A stretch of 60,691 nt of DNA, taken from NCBI GenBank assembly GCA_002439755.1, contig DJPH01000054.1, forward strand, positions 1 to 60,691, read 5' to 3'. Positions 35,631 to 43,896 of this stretch are shown one piece after another; positions within the stretch are counted from its first letter, which is position 1; the number at the start of each line of letters is the position of its first letter. The stretch comes from Prevotellaceae bacterium UBA6417. Lineage in GTDB: Bacteria > Bacteroidota > Bacteroidia > Bacteroidales > Bacteroidaceae. The notes beneath the pieces were generated by a model. It saw only the letters and a list, made by a program, of their open reading frames with translations. It ran no database searches and was not told the DNA's origin. The translations under genes and the position numbers were made by a program.

Positions 35631-35638
35631 TAATTTTG
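35631..35638 (+). promoter_or_regulatory. -7 element for the AMP nucleosidase gene
   Basis: TAATTTTG at 35631-35638 lies 45 bases before the ATG at 35684. It sits just outside the start of the opposite-strand nuclease-fold gene. Confidence 0.45.
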
Positions 35639-35667
35639 CAAGGGGATGGTTTTCGTCCTCTATGTGG

Positions 35668-35675
35668 CAAAAGTA
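35668..35675 (-). promoter_or_regulatory. -7 element for the nuclease-fold gene
   Basis: On the minus strand TACTTTTG occupies 35675-35668, about 41 bases before ATG 35626, with CTTG at 35695-35692 as a possible -33 element. The two opposite promoters overlap, so their transcripts would share about 16 complementary bases. Confidence 0.45.
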
Positions 35676-35683
35676 ACGAAAAT

Positions 35684-36460
35684 ATGATAACCAAGCAAGA
35701 AATAGCGTTGAATTGGCTTGTAAGGTATACGGGAATGTTGCCCGAGGAGATAAGCCCTTACATCCTTCTTACGAATTTCAACCAGTATGTTGACTTGTTT
35801 TGCAAAGTCTGCGGATGTCCTCCTGCGGATTATCGCCATAACATGCGTGCAGCGAATGGCAATGGCATCACCATCATCAATTTCGGTATCGGCAGTCCCA
35901 ATGCTGCGCTCATCATGGATTTGCTAAGCTCAGTGAGCCCTAAGGCTTGTCTCTTTCTTGGCAAGTGTGGCGGCATTTCACGCAAGACGGAGCTGGGTGA
36001 TTTTATCCTGCCCTTGGCAGCCGTGAGGGGCGAGGGTACGAGCAACGACTATTTTCCTCCCGAAGTGCCATCTTTGCCGGCGTTTGTGCTGGAGCGTGCA
36101 GTTTCCACCGTGTTGCGCGACAATCGTCTTGACTATTGGACGGGAAGCGTCTACACCACCAACCGGCGTCTGTGGGAACACGACGATAAATTCAAGGATT
36201 ATCTGAGAGTGACGCGTGCCATGGCTGTGGATATGGAATGTGCCACATTGTTTAGCGTGGGCTTTTACAACCATATTCCCGTAGGAGCCCTTTTGCTGGT
36301 TTCAGACACGCCAATGGTGCCCGAAGGGGTGAAAACCATCAAGAGCGACAATCTGGTTAACCGGCAATATGCCGAACAACACGTAAGAATGGGTGTCGAG
36401 TCCTTGCGCACCATTATAGACGCATCGGATACGTTGAAGCATTTAAAGACTGATTGGTAA
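35684..36460 (+). CDS. amn: AMP nucleosidase
   Basis: Cleaves AMP to adenine and ribose 5-phosphate. This is the short (258-residue) Bacteroidetes form of the purine-nucleosidase/phosphorylase fold. INFGIGSPNAAL binds phosphate, FLGKCGGIS follows, and AVDMECATLFSVGF carries the Met-Glu of the ribose site. LLLVSDTPMVPEGVKT is near the end. An open frame extends far upstream, but ATG 35684 (MITKQEIALNW) fits the family and the promoter. The stop overlaps the holA ATG by one base (TAATG). Confidence 0.88.
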   Translation: MITKQEIALNWLVRYTGMLPEEISPYILLTNFNQYVDLFCKVCGCPPADYRHNMRAANGNGITIINFGIGSPNAALIMDLLSSVSPKACLFLGKCGGISRKTELGDFILPLAAVRGEGTSNDYFPPEVPSLPAFVLERAVSTVLRDNRLDYWTGSVYTTNRRLWEHDDKFKDYLRVTRAMAVDMECATLFSVGFYNHIPVGALLLVSDTPMVPEGVKTIKSDNLVNRQYAEQHVRMGVESLRTIIDASDTLKHLKTDW

Positions 36461-37488
36461 TGGCTTTGTCGCGCACATCACAACCTTCCTATGAGGACAT
36501 CATGCGGGACATATCGCAGAAGCGTTTCCGGCCTGTATACCTGCTCATGGGGGCTGAAAACTATTATATCGACCGTATTGTAGAGGCCATTGTCGACAAT
36601 GCACTCTCAGAGGACGAAAGAGCTTTCAATCTGACTACTTTCTATGGCATGGATACCGATATGGGAAGCGTTATCAACAGTGCCAAAAGCTATCCTATGG
36701 GGGCTGCACGTTCAGTGGTGCTGCTCAAGGAGGCGCAGCTTTTGAAAAACCTTGATGACCTGTCTTTTTACCTGCAGCATCCGCAACCTACAACGATACT
36801 CGTGATCACTTACAAGAACGGTGTGGTGGATCGTCGGAAAAAGTATGTTTCTGCCATACAGTCCCAAGGAATATTGTTTGAGTCGAAAAAGCCTTCCGAA
36901 TCGCAGCTTTACGGATGTGTCACGGCCTATGTTGCCCGTCACGGATGCACTATCGATAAGAAATCGGCCAGCATTATTGCCGATTCGGTGGGGACAGACT
37001 TGAGCAGGCTTTATGGCGAGCTCGACAAGCTGATGATTGCCCTGCCGCAAGGCCGAACCGAAATTACGCCACAAATGGTAGAGGACAATATCGGCATAAG
37101 CAAAGACTACAATTATTTTGAGCTCCAGAATGCTTTGGTCGAACGCGATGTTTTAAAGGCCAACCGGATTGCTGCTTATTTTGACAAGAACCAAAAGGCG
37201 AATCCCATCCAGGTGGTGTTGCCAATGCTTTTCCGCTTCTTTTCAAATGCCATGATGGCATATTACTCTCCCGACAAGTCGGAGAGGGGGCTTGCCGCAT
37301 TCTTGTCCATGAAGGAGTGGCAAGTGCAACGCAATGTCCTTCCTGTGCTCCGCAATTACAGTGCGCGAAAAGTGCTGATGATTCTGGATGAAATAAGGGA
37401 GACCGATCGCAAATCCAAGGGTATGTATGGCTCTAAAGTGTCTTCGGGCGACCTTTTAAGGACGTTGATTTTCTACATTCTGCATTAG
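36460..37488 (+). CDS. holA: DNA polymerase III subunit delta
   Basis: The clamp-opening subunit of the clamp loader, 342 residues from ATG 36460. The N-terminal segment RPVYLLMGAENYYIDRIVEAIVD and the central SVGTDLSRLYGELDKL block are typical, as is the helical C-terminal collar domain. The start is set by one-base overlap with amn, although an upstream in-frame TTG exists. A strong terminator follows. Confidence 0.93.
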   Translation: MALSRTSQPSYEDIMRDISQKRFRPVYLLMGAENYYIDRIVEAIVDNALSEDERAFNLTTFYGMDTDMGSVINSAKSYPMGAARSVVLLKEAQLLKNLDDLSFYLQHPQPTTILVITYKNGVVDRRKKYVSAIQSQGILFESKKPSESQLYGCVTAYVARHGCTIDKKSASIIADSVGTDLSRLYGELDKLMIALPQGRTEITPQMVEDNIGISKDYNYFELQNALVERDVLKANRIAAYFDKNQKANPIQVVLPMLFRFFSNAMMAYYSPDKSERGLAAFLSMKEWQVQRNVLPVLRNYSARKVLMILDEIRETDRKSKGMYGSKVSSGDLLRTLIFYILH

Positions 37489-37507
37489 TTTTATTGAAAT
37501 AATATCT

Positions 37508-37549
37508 AAAAGCCACTATTTTTCGTGCACAAAAAATAGTGGCTTTTTT
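37508..37549 (+). terminator. Intrinsic terminator after holA
   Basis: AAAAGCCACTATTTTT at 37508-37523 pairs fully with AAAAATAGTGGCTTTT at 37532-37547, with a short loop and a run of six T at the end. This is the clearest intrinsic terminator in the window. Confidence 0.92.
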
Positions 37550-38344
37550 GTTGTGTATATGACGTTTATGTCATTTTTGTCGCTCTGAGAATCGATTGAA
37601 ATCGTGGCTCACGATATTTACACGAAACGAACGAAAATCAGGCTGTTTTGCCTCCGGATCCACTCGAATATTCAGTTATAACATATGAATACAATTTGAT
37701 TTGTTGAGTATTGATTTGTAAATCAAGATCAGTAGTGTAAAGAGCAAATGGCAGACTTTGTAAGTGTAGAGTTGTAAATGTTGAATTTAAAAATGTGCTT
37801 TTGATTTGCAAACCAAAAGTTCCACTAAAAAGTTTAGTCTGTGATAATCGTTAATCGTTCTAAGTATGATGTATAACTAAAAGAAAGCCAGATTGAAATA
37901 TGGTTTATATCATTTGCTGGTTGAGTCATTGAAATAACAGTGTTTGTTTGGTAGAAATGCTCCATGGATAGGTGTTATATGGCCATTTCGATATGGATGA
38001 AATGATGAATCTTCCTGTTTATTAAAAGCTTGTATAAGTAGCTATTGTCAGATTAAAATGAGCCTTTGTTCCGTTTGAAATGGTGGTTTACAAATGAGAA
38101 TATGGATATTACGTTTCTGTATTTGCTCAGTATTTTGTAATAAATAATTAGTAGTCAGTTGTATGATGATTATAATTCAAGTTTCTGATAAACATTATTG
38201 CCGAATGATTAATAGGTATGTTGAAGATGATGACTCAATGCCTGAAAATATAGGTTTAGGTTGTTTGATTTGCATTTGTATTTGTAAACCGTATTGTTTG
38301 CAAAGTTTGTTTCGATTTATGATTCGTGTTTGTGCAAAATGTTT
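37550..38344. other. AT-rich spacer with repeated TTTGYAAAYC motifs, no gene seen
   Basis: About 800 bases without a credible coding region, clearly richer in A and T than the flanking genes. ATTTGYAAAYC occurs at 37714-37724, 37804-37814, 38085-38095 (minus strand) and 38280-38290. The first two are the cores of palindromes (37711-37726 and 37798-37819). A plain TTTGCAAA lies at 38297-38304. The last two sites are just upstream of the XRE regulator's promoter. Confidence 0.6.
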
Positions 38345-38352
38345 TACCTTTG
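38345..38352 (+). promoter_or_regulatory. -7 element for the XRE regulator gene
   Basis: TACCTTTG at 38345-38352 lies 28 bases before the ATG at 38381. TTTG at 38329-38332 is close upstream, but the spacing of 12 bases is short for a -33 element. Confidence 0.45.
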
Positions 38353-38380
38353 TATATCGATAAAATCATCGGATTTCAGC

Positions 38381-38827
38381 ATGGAAACATTAAGCAATAC
38401 AATGGAAGGCCGTATTCGTCAGATCATGGAGGCCAAACAAATGTCACAAAAAGAGTTTGCAGAGTGTACCAACATATCTCCTGCTTCGCTTTCGAGCATA
38501 TTCAACGGTCGCACGCGTGCCACCAATAATCACACTTTGGCCATTCACCAGGCATTTCCTGATGTTAATATTAACTGGCTTCTTTTTGGTGAAGGAAGCA
38601 TGTACGGAAGCAATGAGTCTGCTTCGGATATTCATGATTCCGATGCAGTGCCTGAGTCACCCGACTTGTTTGGCCAGGAGCATGTGCGTCCTCAGGTGTC
38701 GATGCCGAGAGTTGCTCCCGAGGTCACTGAGGTGGTTACCAAGGTGGAGAAGCCTCGTCGTGAAGTAAAGGAGATACGTGTTTTTTTTGATGATGGCACG
38801 TATGAGTCGTTTGTTCCGCAGAAATGA
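38381..38827 (+). CDS. XRE-family helix-turn-helix transcriptional regulator
   Basis: A 148-residue DNA-binding protein. The N-terminal HTH (RIRQIMEAKQMSQKEFAE, then SPASLSSIFNGRTRATNN) is of the Cro/C1 type, followed by WLLFGEGSMYG, a turn common after such domains in Bacteroidetes. The remainder is acidic and Pro/Val-rich with a short ending EIRVFFDDGTYESFV, so it lacks a large ligand-binding domain. The frame is open from 38294, but ATG 38381 fits both promoter and family start. The gene stands alone between the motif-rich spacer and the tandem array. Confidence 0.85.
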   Translation: METLSNTMEGRIRQIMEAKQMSQKEFAECTNISPASLSSIFNGRTRATNNHTLAIHQAFPDVNINWLLFGEGSMYGSNESASDIHDSDAVPESPDLFGQEHVRPQVSMPRVAPEVTEVVTKVEKPRREVKEIRVFFDDGTYESFVPQK

Positions 38828-38880
38828 GTGCGCCGGCTGTTAAAAACGCTGCGTCACCTTTCAGATTTGAAGCTTTTAAG

Positions 38881-39105
38881 TTGTGCGTGCGATGTGTACA
38901 GCTTGTGCGTGCGATGTGTACAGCTTGTGCGTGCGATGTGTACAGTTTGTGCGTGCGATGTGTACAGATCGTAAGGTGCGATGTGTACAGATCGTAGGGT
39001 GCGATGTGTACAGATCGTAGGGTGCGATGTGTACAGATCATAGGGTGCGATGTGTACAGATCATAGGGTGCGATGTGTACAGATCGCAGGGTGTGATATG
39101 TACAG
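38881..39105. repeat. Tandem array of ten 22-23-bp units
   Basis: The core GTGCGATGTGTACAG occurs nine times without change (first at 38887-38901, last at 39068-39082), plus a degenerate tenth at 39091-39105. Units 1-4 are 22 bp with spacers CTTGTGC or TTTGTGC. Units 4-10 are 23 bp with spacers ATCGTAAG, ATCGTAGG, ATCATAGG or ATCGCAGG. Spacers change by single transitions along the array, as expected from stepwise duplication. The period is not a multiple of three, so it does not encode a protein repeat. It lies between the XRE gene and the glyA terminator. Confidence 0.95.
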
Positions 39106-39146
39106 GCTTGAATTTGAGTTGTTTGGCTTTTGTTTTTGTGATGATA

Positions 39147-39190
39147 TAACAATACCGGGACTGCCTGTTGGGGCAATCCCGGTATTGTTA
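39147..39190. terminator. Hairpin between the tandem array and glyA
   Basis: TAACAATACCGGGA at 39147-39160 pairs perfectly with TCCCGGTATTGTTA at 39177-39190, with an inner GCC/GGC pair. It is 18 bases past the glyA stop, on the minus strand. There is no T-run on either side, so it may act with Rho or as a transcript 3' end protector for both converging genes. Confidence 0.7.
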
Positions 39191-39207
39191 GGATGTAATG
39201 TTGTCGA

Positions 39208-40488
39208 TTAGTAGGCAAAAAGAGGGTATGCCTTCATTGTTTCGTTGACTTTTTCGCGTGTTTTGGCAATGACATCTTCGTTGAGTGGGTCATTGAGCAC
39301 GGTTTCGATGAGTTCTGCGATGAGAATCATGAGGTCTTCTTTTGCTCCTCGTGTGGTGAGTGCCGGTGTTCCGAGACGAATGCCCGAAGTCTGGAAGGCT
39401 GAGCGTGTGTCATAGGGCACCATGTTTTTGTTGACGGTGATATCGGCGGCTACAAGAGCATTTTCGGCCACTTTTCCTGTAAGGTCGGGGTATTTCCCGC
39501 GCAAGTCGACGAGCATGCTGTGGTTGTCGGTTCCCCCGCTTATGATGTCGAAACCGCGTTTGATAAGCTCTTTTGCAAGTGTATCAGCGTTTTTCTTGAC
39601 TTGCAGTGCCCAGTCTTTGAATTCGGGTTGCAGTGCTTCGCCGAAAGCTACGGCTTTGGCTGCTATGACATGTTCGAGGGGGCCTCCTTGTATGCCCGGG
39701 AAGACTGCGCTGTCGATCAGGGAGCTCATCATGCGCACTTCGCCTTTCTTTGTGGTTTTTCCCCAGGGGTTGGGGAAGTCTTTGCCCATCAGGATGATGC
39801 CGCCGCGCGGTCCGCGAAGTGTCTTGTGAGTGGTTGATGTTACGATATGAGCGTATTTGAGCGGATTGTCGAGCAGGCCTGCTGCGATGAGTCCTGCCGG
39901 ATGGGCCATGTCGACCATGAACAGTGCGCCTACTTCATCGGCAATCTTGCGCATCCGTGCGTAGTCCCACTCACGGCTGTAGGCCGAACCGCCTCCTACG
40001 ATGAGCTTCGGCTTATGCTGCAGAGCCAGTTGCTCCATCTCGTCATAATCTACACGCCCGGTTTCTTTGTTGATGTTATAGCCTATCGGGTTGTAGAGTA
40101 TGCCGGATGTGTTCACCCTGGAACCGTGTGAAAGATGGCCTCCATGGTCAAGGTTAAGTCCCATGAACGTATCGCCCGGATTGAGGCATACGAGGAATAC
40201 AGCCGCATTGGCTTGGGCTCCGGAGTGGGGCTGCACGTTGGCATATTCGGCACCGAAGAGTTTCTTAACACGCTCGATGGCAATGCTTTCGCTTTTGTCT
40301 ACATTGATGCAACCTCCGTAGTAGCGGTGTCCGGGATAGCCTTCTGCATATTTGTTGGTCAGGCATGAGCCCATGGCCTGCATCACTTCGTCGCTTACGA
40401 AGTTCTCGCTGGCAATCAGTTCCATGCCTCTGAGCTGGCGCTGGTGCTCAGCTTCGATGATATCAAAAATTACTGTGTCTCTTCTCAT
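39208..40488 (-). CDS. glyA: Serine hydroxymethyltransferase
   Basis: A PLP enzyme converting serine and tetrahydrofolate to glycine and 5,10-methylene-tetrahydrofolate. At 426 residues it is full length. The PLP lysine is in VTSTTHKTLRGPRGG. YPGHRYYGG and SGAQANAAV segments are also standard. It lies 35 bases after pyrI on the same strand and may share its transcript. A palindromic hairpin follows the stop. Confidence 0.97.
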   Translation of the reverse strand: MRRDTVIFDIIEAEHQRQLRGMELIASENFVSDEVMQAMGSCLTNKYAEGYPGHRYYGGCINVDKSESIAIERVKKLFGAEYANVQPHSGAQANAAVFLVCLNPGDTFMGLNLDHGGHLSHGSRVNTSGILYNPIGYNINKETGRVDYDEMEQLALQHKPKLIVGGGSAYSREWDYARMRKIADEVGALFMVDMAHPAGLIAAGLLDNPLKYAHIVTSTTHKTLRGPRGGIILMGKDFPNPWGKTTKKGEVRMMSSLIDSAVFPGIQGGPLEHVIAAKAVAFGEALQPEFKDWALQVKKNADTLAKELIKRGFDIISGGTDNHSMLVDLRGKYPDLTGKVAENALVAADITVNKNMVPYDTRSAFQTSGIRLGTPALTTRGAKEDLMILIAELIETVLNDPLNEDVIAKTREKVNETMKAYPLFAY

Positions 40489-40523
40489 TGTCGGTTATAA
40501 TGATGTTTTTAATGTTTCATGAT

Positions 40524-40982
40524 TCATACGAGTTTGGCTTTTTCAAGGCTTTGCTCTTTTTCGCAGTAGTGGCATTTGATGATGCCCTTTTCTTTGTCTA
40601 CCACATGGAACAGGGTGCGCATGGGCTCGTTGTTGGTGATGCACTTGGGATTGTGGCAGCGTACGATGCCTGACAGGTCGTCGGGCATCTTGACTTGTTT
40701 CTTTTCAACTACATCATAGTTTTTGATGATACATAGCGTAACGTTGGGCGAGACAACCGACAGCTGATTGATTTCTTCGTCGGTAAAATACCTGTCGGCT
40801 ATCTTTATGAGGCTCTTTTTCCCCATTTTCCTGCTTTTCAGGTTGTAGCCCACTGTGACGGGCGAGCTGACATTTTCAAGATGCAGCAGCGATACCACAG
40901 CCAGCAGTTTGTTGGAAGGTATATGGTCAATCACTGTACCGTCCTTGATAGCTGAAACTCTAAGTTCCTCTTTATTCATCAT
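40524..40982 (-). CDS. pyrI: Aspartate carbamoyltransferase regulatory subunit
   Basis: The 152-residue allosteric chain of aspartate transcarbamylase. The N-terminal nucleotide-binding domain includes TVIDHIP. The C-terminal zinc domain carries four cysteines: the pair in CHNPKC and the pair in CHYC. It binds ATP and CTP and tunes PyrB activity. It follows pyrB by 4 bases, the usual pyrBI order. Confidence 0.96.
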   Translation of the reverse strand: MMNKEELRVSAIKDGTVIDHIPSNKLLAVVSLLHLENVSSPVTVGYNLKSRKMGKKSLIKIADRYFTDEEINQLSVVSPNVTLCIIKNYDVVEKKQVKMPDDLSGIVRCHNPKCITNNEPMRTLFHVVDKEKGIIKCHYCEKEQSLEKAKLV

Positions 40983-40986
40983 GTTG

Positions 40987-41931
40987 CTAATTGATAATGG
41001 TTGAATCGGCCTTGATGTCGTCCAGACTTATGCCAAGCACATCGCATATCAGAGCCTGTCGGGCAAAGACTCCGTTGTGGGCCTGCTCGAAATAATAGGC
41101 ATGGATGTTGTCGTCTACGTCTGTATTTATCTCGTTGACACGTGGCAACGGATGCAGTATCTTCATGTTAGGCTTTGCCTTGCGCAGCATGCTGTTGCAA
41201 AGCAGGTAGCTGTCTTTTACACGTTCATATTCCATCAGGTCGGTAAACCTCTCACGCTGCACGCGGGTCATGTAGAGAATGTCTGCATCAGCTATGGTGC
41301 CTTCGTCAAACTCGCGCGTTTCAATATAGTTGATATTGTTTTCCCGGCAATACAGCTTGTATTCCTCAGGCATCTCAAGTTCTTTGGGAGCAATGAAGTG
41401 AAATGTGGGGTTGAAGTGGCGCATGGCCATGAGCAGTGAATGTACTGTGCGCCCATATTTCAGGTCACCTACGAGGTAGATGTGCAGATTGTCCAAGTGG
41501 CCTTGTGTCTTATAGATGGAATAGAGGTCAAGCATCGTCTGCGAAGGGTGCTGGTTTGAACCATCACCGGCATTGATGATGGGCACGTTGGTCACTTCGC
41601 TTGCATAGCGCGCTGCTCCTTCAAGATAGTGGCGCATGACGATGACATCGGCATAGTTGCTGACCATTTTAATGGTGTCGTGCAACGTTTCGCCCTTTGA
41701 CGAGCTTGTCACCTTCGGGTCGGTAAAGCCGATGATGCGTGCTCCCAAACGGTTGGCAGCGGTTTCAAAACTAAGCCTTGTGCGGGTGGATGGCTCAAAG
41801 AAGAGCGTGGCAACTATCTTGCCTTCGAGCAACTTGCGGTTGGGATGACGCTCAAACTCTTCGGACATCCTAATCAAGTATAAGATTTTCTCTTTTGATA
41901 GATTAGCTAATGTGATTACGCTTCTATTCAT
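40987..41931 (-). CDS. pyrB: Aspartate carbamoyltransferase catalytic subunit
   Basis: Condenses carbamoyl phosphate with aspartate in pyrimidine synthesis. The carbamoyl-phosphate loop FEPSTRTRLSFE lies near residue 52, followed by the SSSKGETL loop and the conserved HPLPRVNEI near the C-terminus. ATG 41931 gives 314 residues and the family-typical start (MNRSVITL). The frame is open to 41970, but those codons have no counterpart. No pyrimidine attenuator is obvious in the short leader. Confidence 0.96.
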   Translation of the reverse strand: MNRSVITLANLSKEKILYLIRMSEEFERHPNRKLLEGKIVATLFFEPSTRTRLSFETAANRLGARIIGFTDPKVTSSSKGETLHDTIKMVSNYADVIVMRHYLEGAARYASEVTNVPIINAGDGSNQHPSQTMLDLYSIYKTQGHLDNLHIYLVGDLKYGRTVHSLLMAMRHFNPTFHFIAPKELEMPEEYKLYCRENNINYIETREFDEGTIADADILYMTRVQRERFTDLMEYERVKDSYLLCNSMLRKAKPNMKILHPLPRVNEINTDVDDNIHAYYFEQAHNGVFARQALICDVLGISLDDIKADSTIIN

Positions 41932-42093
41932 CCTAATGGGATTTCTGACTGTAAAGTTACACAAAAACATGCATGTAAACGGCCTCGCAGCCTTTTATCT
42001 GCCGAAATTTCCGGTAACGGCATTCAAGGCAATGCGAGTTTCCTGCATGCGGTCATGGCTGCAACCGGTATTACCGGATGAGGCAGTCGGCCG

Positions 42094-43842
42094 TTAGTCC
42101 AGACCGATTGATTTTTTGATGGCGTCGACCTTCTTTTCAGCGGCAGCCGTTACAGCCTCGTAGTCTTTCGGTGAGCTCAGTGTGCCTCTTACTTCGATGT
42201 AGAACTTTATCTTGGGCTCCGTGCCCGACGGGCGTATGCTGACCATGGTACGGTCTTGGGCAAACCATTGGATGACATTGCTTGTCTCGGGCATGTCAAT
42301 GTCGGTTGCAGCTCCTTGTGCGTCATAGGCTTTGAGTGCTTTATAGTCTTTCACCTCAACGATGGGCGAACCTGCAAGCTCCTTCGGCGGATTGGCACGG
42401 AAGCTTTCCATCATGGCTTTGATTTCATCGGCACCGGTCTTTCCCGGTTTTACAACACTGATGGCCTTGTTATAAGCGAAGCCGTATTCCATATATATAT
42501 CCATCAGAATGTCGTAAAGGGTTTTTCCTTGGTCCTTGGCCCAGGCACAAATCTCTGCCAGGAGCGAGCATGCCGATACGGCATCCTTGTCGCGCACAAA
42601 ATCTTCAGCAAGGAATCCATACGATTCTTCACCGCCACCGATATATTTCTTGATGCCTTCGTTCAGGCGTATCTGGCGGGCAATCCACTTAAAGCCGGTG
42701 TAGCAATTGTACAGCTCAATATGGTTTTTCCGGGCAATCTCGCTGATTAGGTCGGTCGTAACAATGGTTTTTACAATAAACTCATTGCCTTTCATCTGGC
42801 CTTTTGCCAATCTGTTTTTGATGATATAATAAAGGAATATCATGCAGGTCTGGTTGCCATTGACAAGCATCCATTCGCCTTTGTCGTTCTTGCAAGCCAT
42901 GCCTACGCGGTCGGCATCAGGGTCGCTGGCCATCACAATATCGGCATCGATGCTTTTTGCCAGCTTCAGTGCCAGAGTCAAAGCCTCGGCATTCTCTGGA
43001 TTGGGACTTACTACGGTGGGGAAATTCCCGTCCTTAATCATTTGTTCCGGTACACAGTGGACATTTTCGAATCCCCAAAGCTTGAGCGAGCGCGGTATCA
43101 ACTTCATGCCTGTCCCGTGGATGGGAGTATATACGATTGACAGGTCTTTCTGGCGCTTGATACACTCGGGATCAATTGAAATGGAATGTACGGCATCAAG
43201 ATAGGCCTTGTCAATTTCTTCACCGATAATGGTAATTAATTCCTTGTTGCCTTTGAATTTGATGTCGCCTACAGTAACTTTGTTCACTTCCTCTATAATA
43301 CCCTTGTCGTGGGGTGCCAATACTTGTGCACCGTCATCCCAATAAGCCTTGTAACCATTATACTCCTTTGGATTGTGGCTGGCAGTCAGTATAATGCCGC
43401 CTTGGCAATGAAGGTGACGTATGGCAAACGACATTTCGGGTGTCGGGCGCATGTCGTCAAACAGATATACGTGAATATTGTTGGCCGAAAATATATTGGC
43501 ACTGGTCTCAGCAAACAGTTGGCTGTTGTTGCGACAATCATAGCCTATAGCCACCGAAATCTTGGACTTTCCGGCGAAACTCTTGTTGAGGTAGTTGGCA
43601 AATCCTTGTGTGGCAGCACCGACTGTATAGATGTTCATGCGGTTGATGCCCGGTCCCATAATGCCGCGTAGGCCACCGGTTCCGAACTCAAGACTTTGGT
43701 AAAAAGAATCGATAAGCTCCGTCTTGTCCGGATTATCGAGCATTGACTTGATGCCTTTCTTTGTCTGTTCATCATAGAGGGGCGAGTTGAGCCATTCCAA
43801 GGCTTTTTGCTCGCATTGTTGAATCAAGTTCTTGTCTTCCAT
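42094..43842 (-). CDS. Alpha-D-phosphohexomutase (phosphoglucomutase/phosphomannomutase)
   Basis: A 582-residue sugar-phosphate mutase with the four-domain family layout. The phosphoserine is Ser155 in LTASHNP. The metal loop is DPDADRVG, the sugar-binding loop GGGEESYGF and the phosphate-binding loop RPSGTEPK. It interconverts hexose 1- and 6-phosphates. The length and sequence style are those of the PgcA-like group, but glucose versus mannose preference is not decided. It follows the C69 peptidase gene by 54 bases. Confidence 0.93.
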   Translation of the reverse strand: MEDKNLIQQCEQKALEWLNSPLYDEQTKKGIKSMLDNPDKTELIDSFYQSLEFGTGGLRGIMGPGINRMNIYTVGAATQGFANYLNKSFAGKSKISVAIGYDCRNNSQLFAETSANIFSANNIHVYLFDDMRPTPEMSFAIRHLHCQGGIILTASHNPKEYNGYKAYWDDGAQVLAPHDKGIIEEVNKVTVGDIKFKGNKELITIIGEEIDKAYLDAVHSISIDPECIKRQKDLSIVYTPIHGTGMKLIPRSLKLWGFENVHCVPEQMIKDGNFPTVVSPNPENAEALTLALKLAKSIDADIVMASDPDADRVGMACKNDKGEWMLVNGNQTCMIFLYYIIKNRLAKGQMKGNEFIVKTIVTTDLISEIARKNHIELYNCYTGFKWIARQIRLNEGIKKYIGGGEESYGFLAEDFVRDKDAVSACSLLAEICAWAKDQGKTLYDILMDIYMEYGFAYNKAISVVKPGKTGADEIKAMMESFRANPPKELAGSPIVEVKDYKALKAYDAQGAATDIDMPETSNVIQWFAQDRTMVSIRPSGTEPKIKFYIEVRGTLSSPKDYEAVTAAAEKKVDAIKKSIGLD

Positions 43843-43896
43843 TGCTTCTTCGTTTTTATGGGAATATTTTGAATTGGTTGTTTTCGTTTTTCCTGA

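Noticed and set aside
38881..39105. CRISPR array
   Set aside because: Cores are only 15 bp and spacers 7-8 bp and nearly identical to one another; no cas genes are near.
38881..39105. Iteron-type replication origin
   Set aside because: Unit length fits iterons, but there is no replication initiator gene, DnaA box cluster or plasmid context; the flanks are chromosomal housekeeping genes.
38736..39218. Minus-strand open frame of 160 residues across the tandem array
   Set aside because: Its repeats arise from the DNA array, whose 22- and 23-bp periods break the frame from unit to unit, and it overlaps the XRE gene; no start context.
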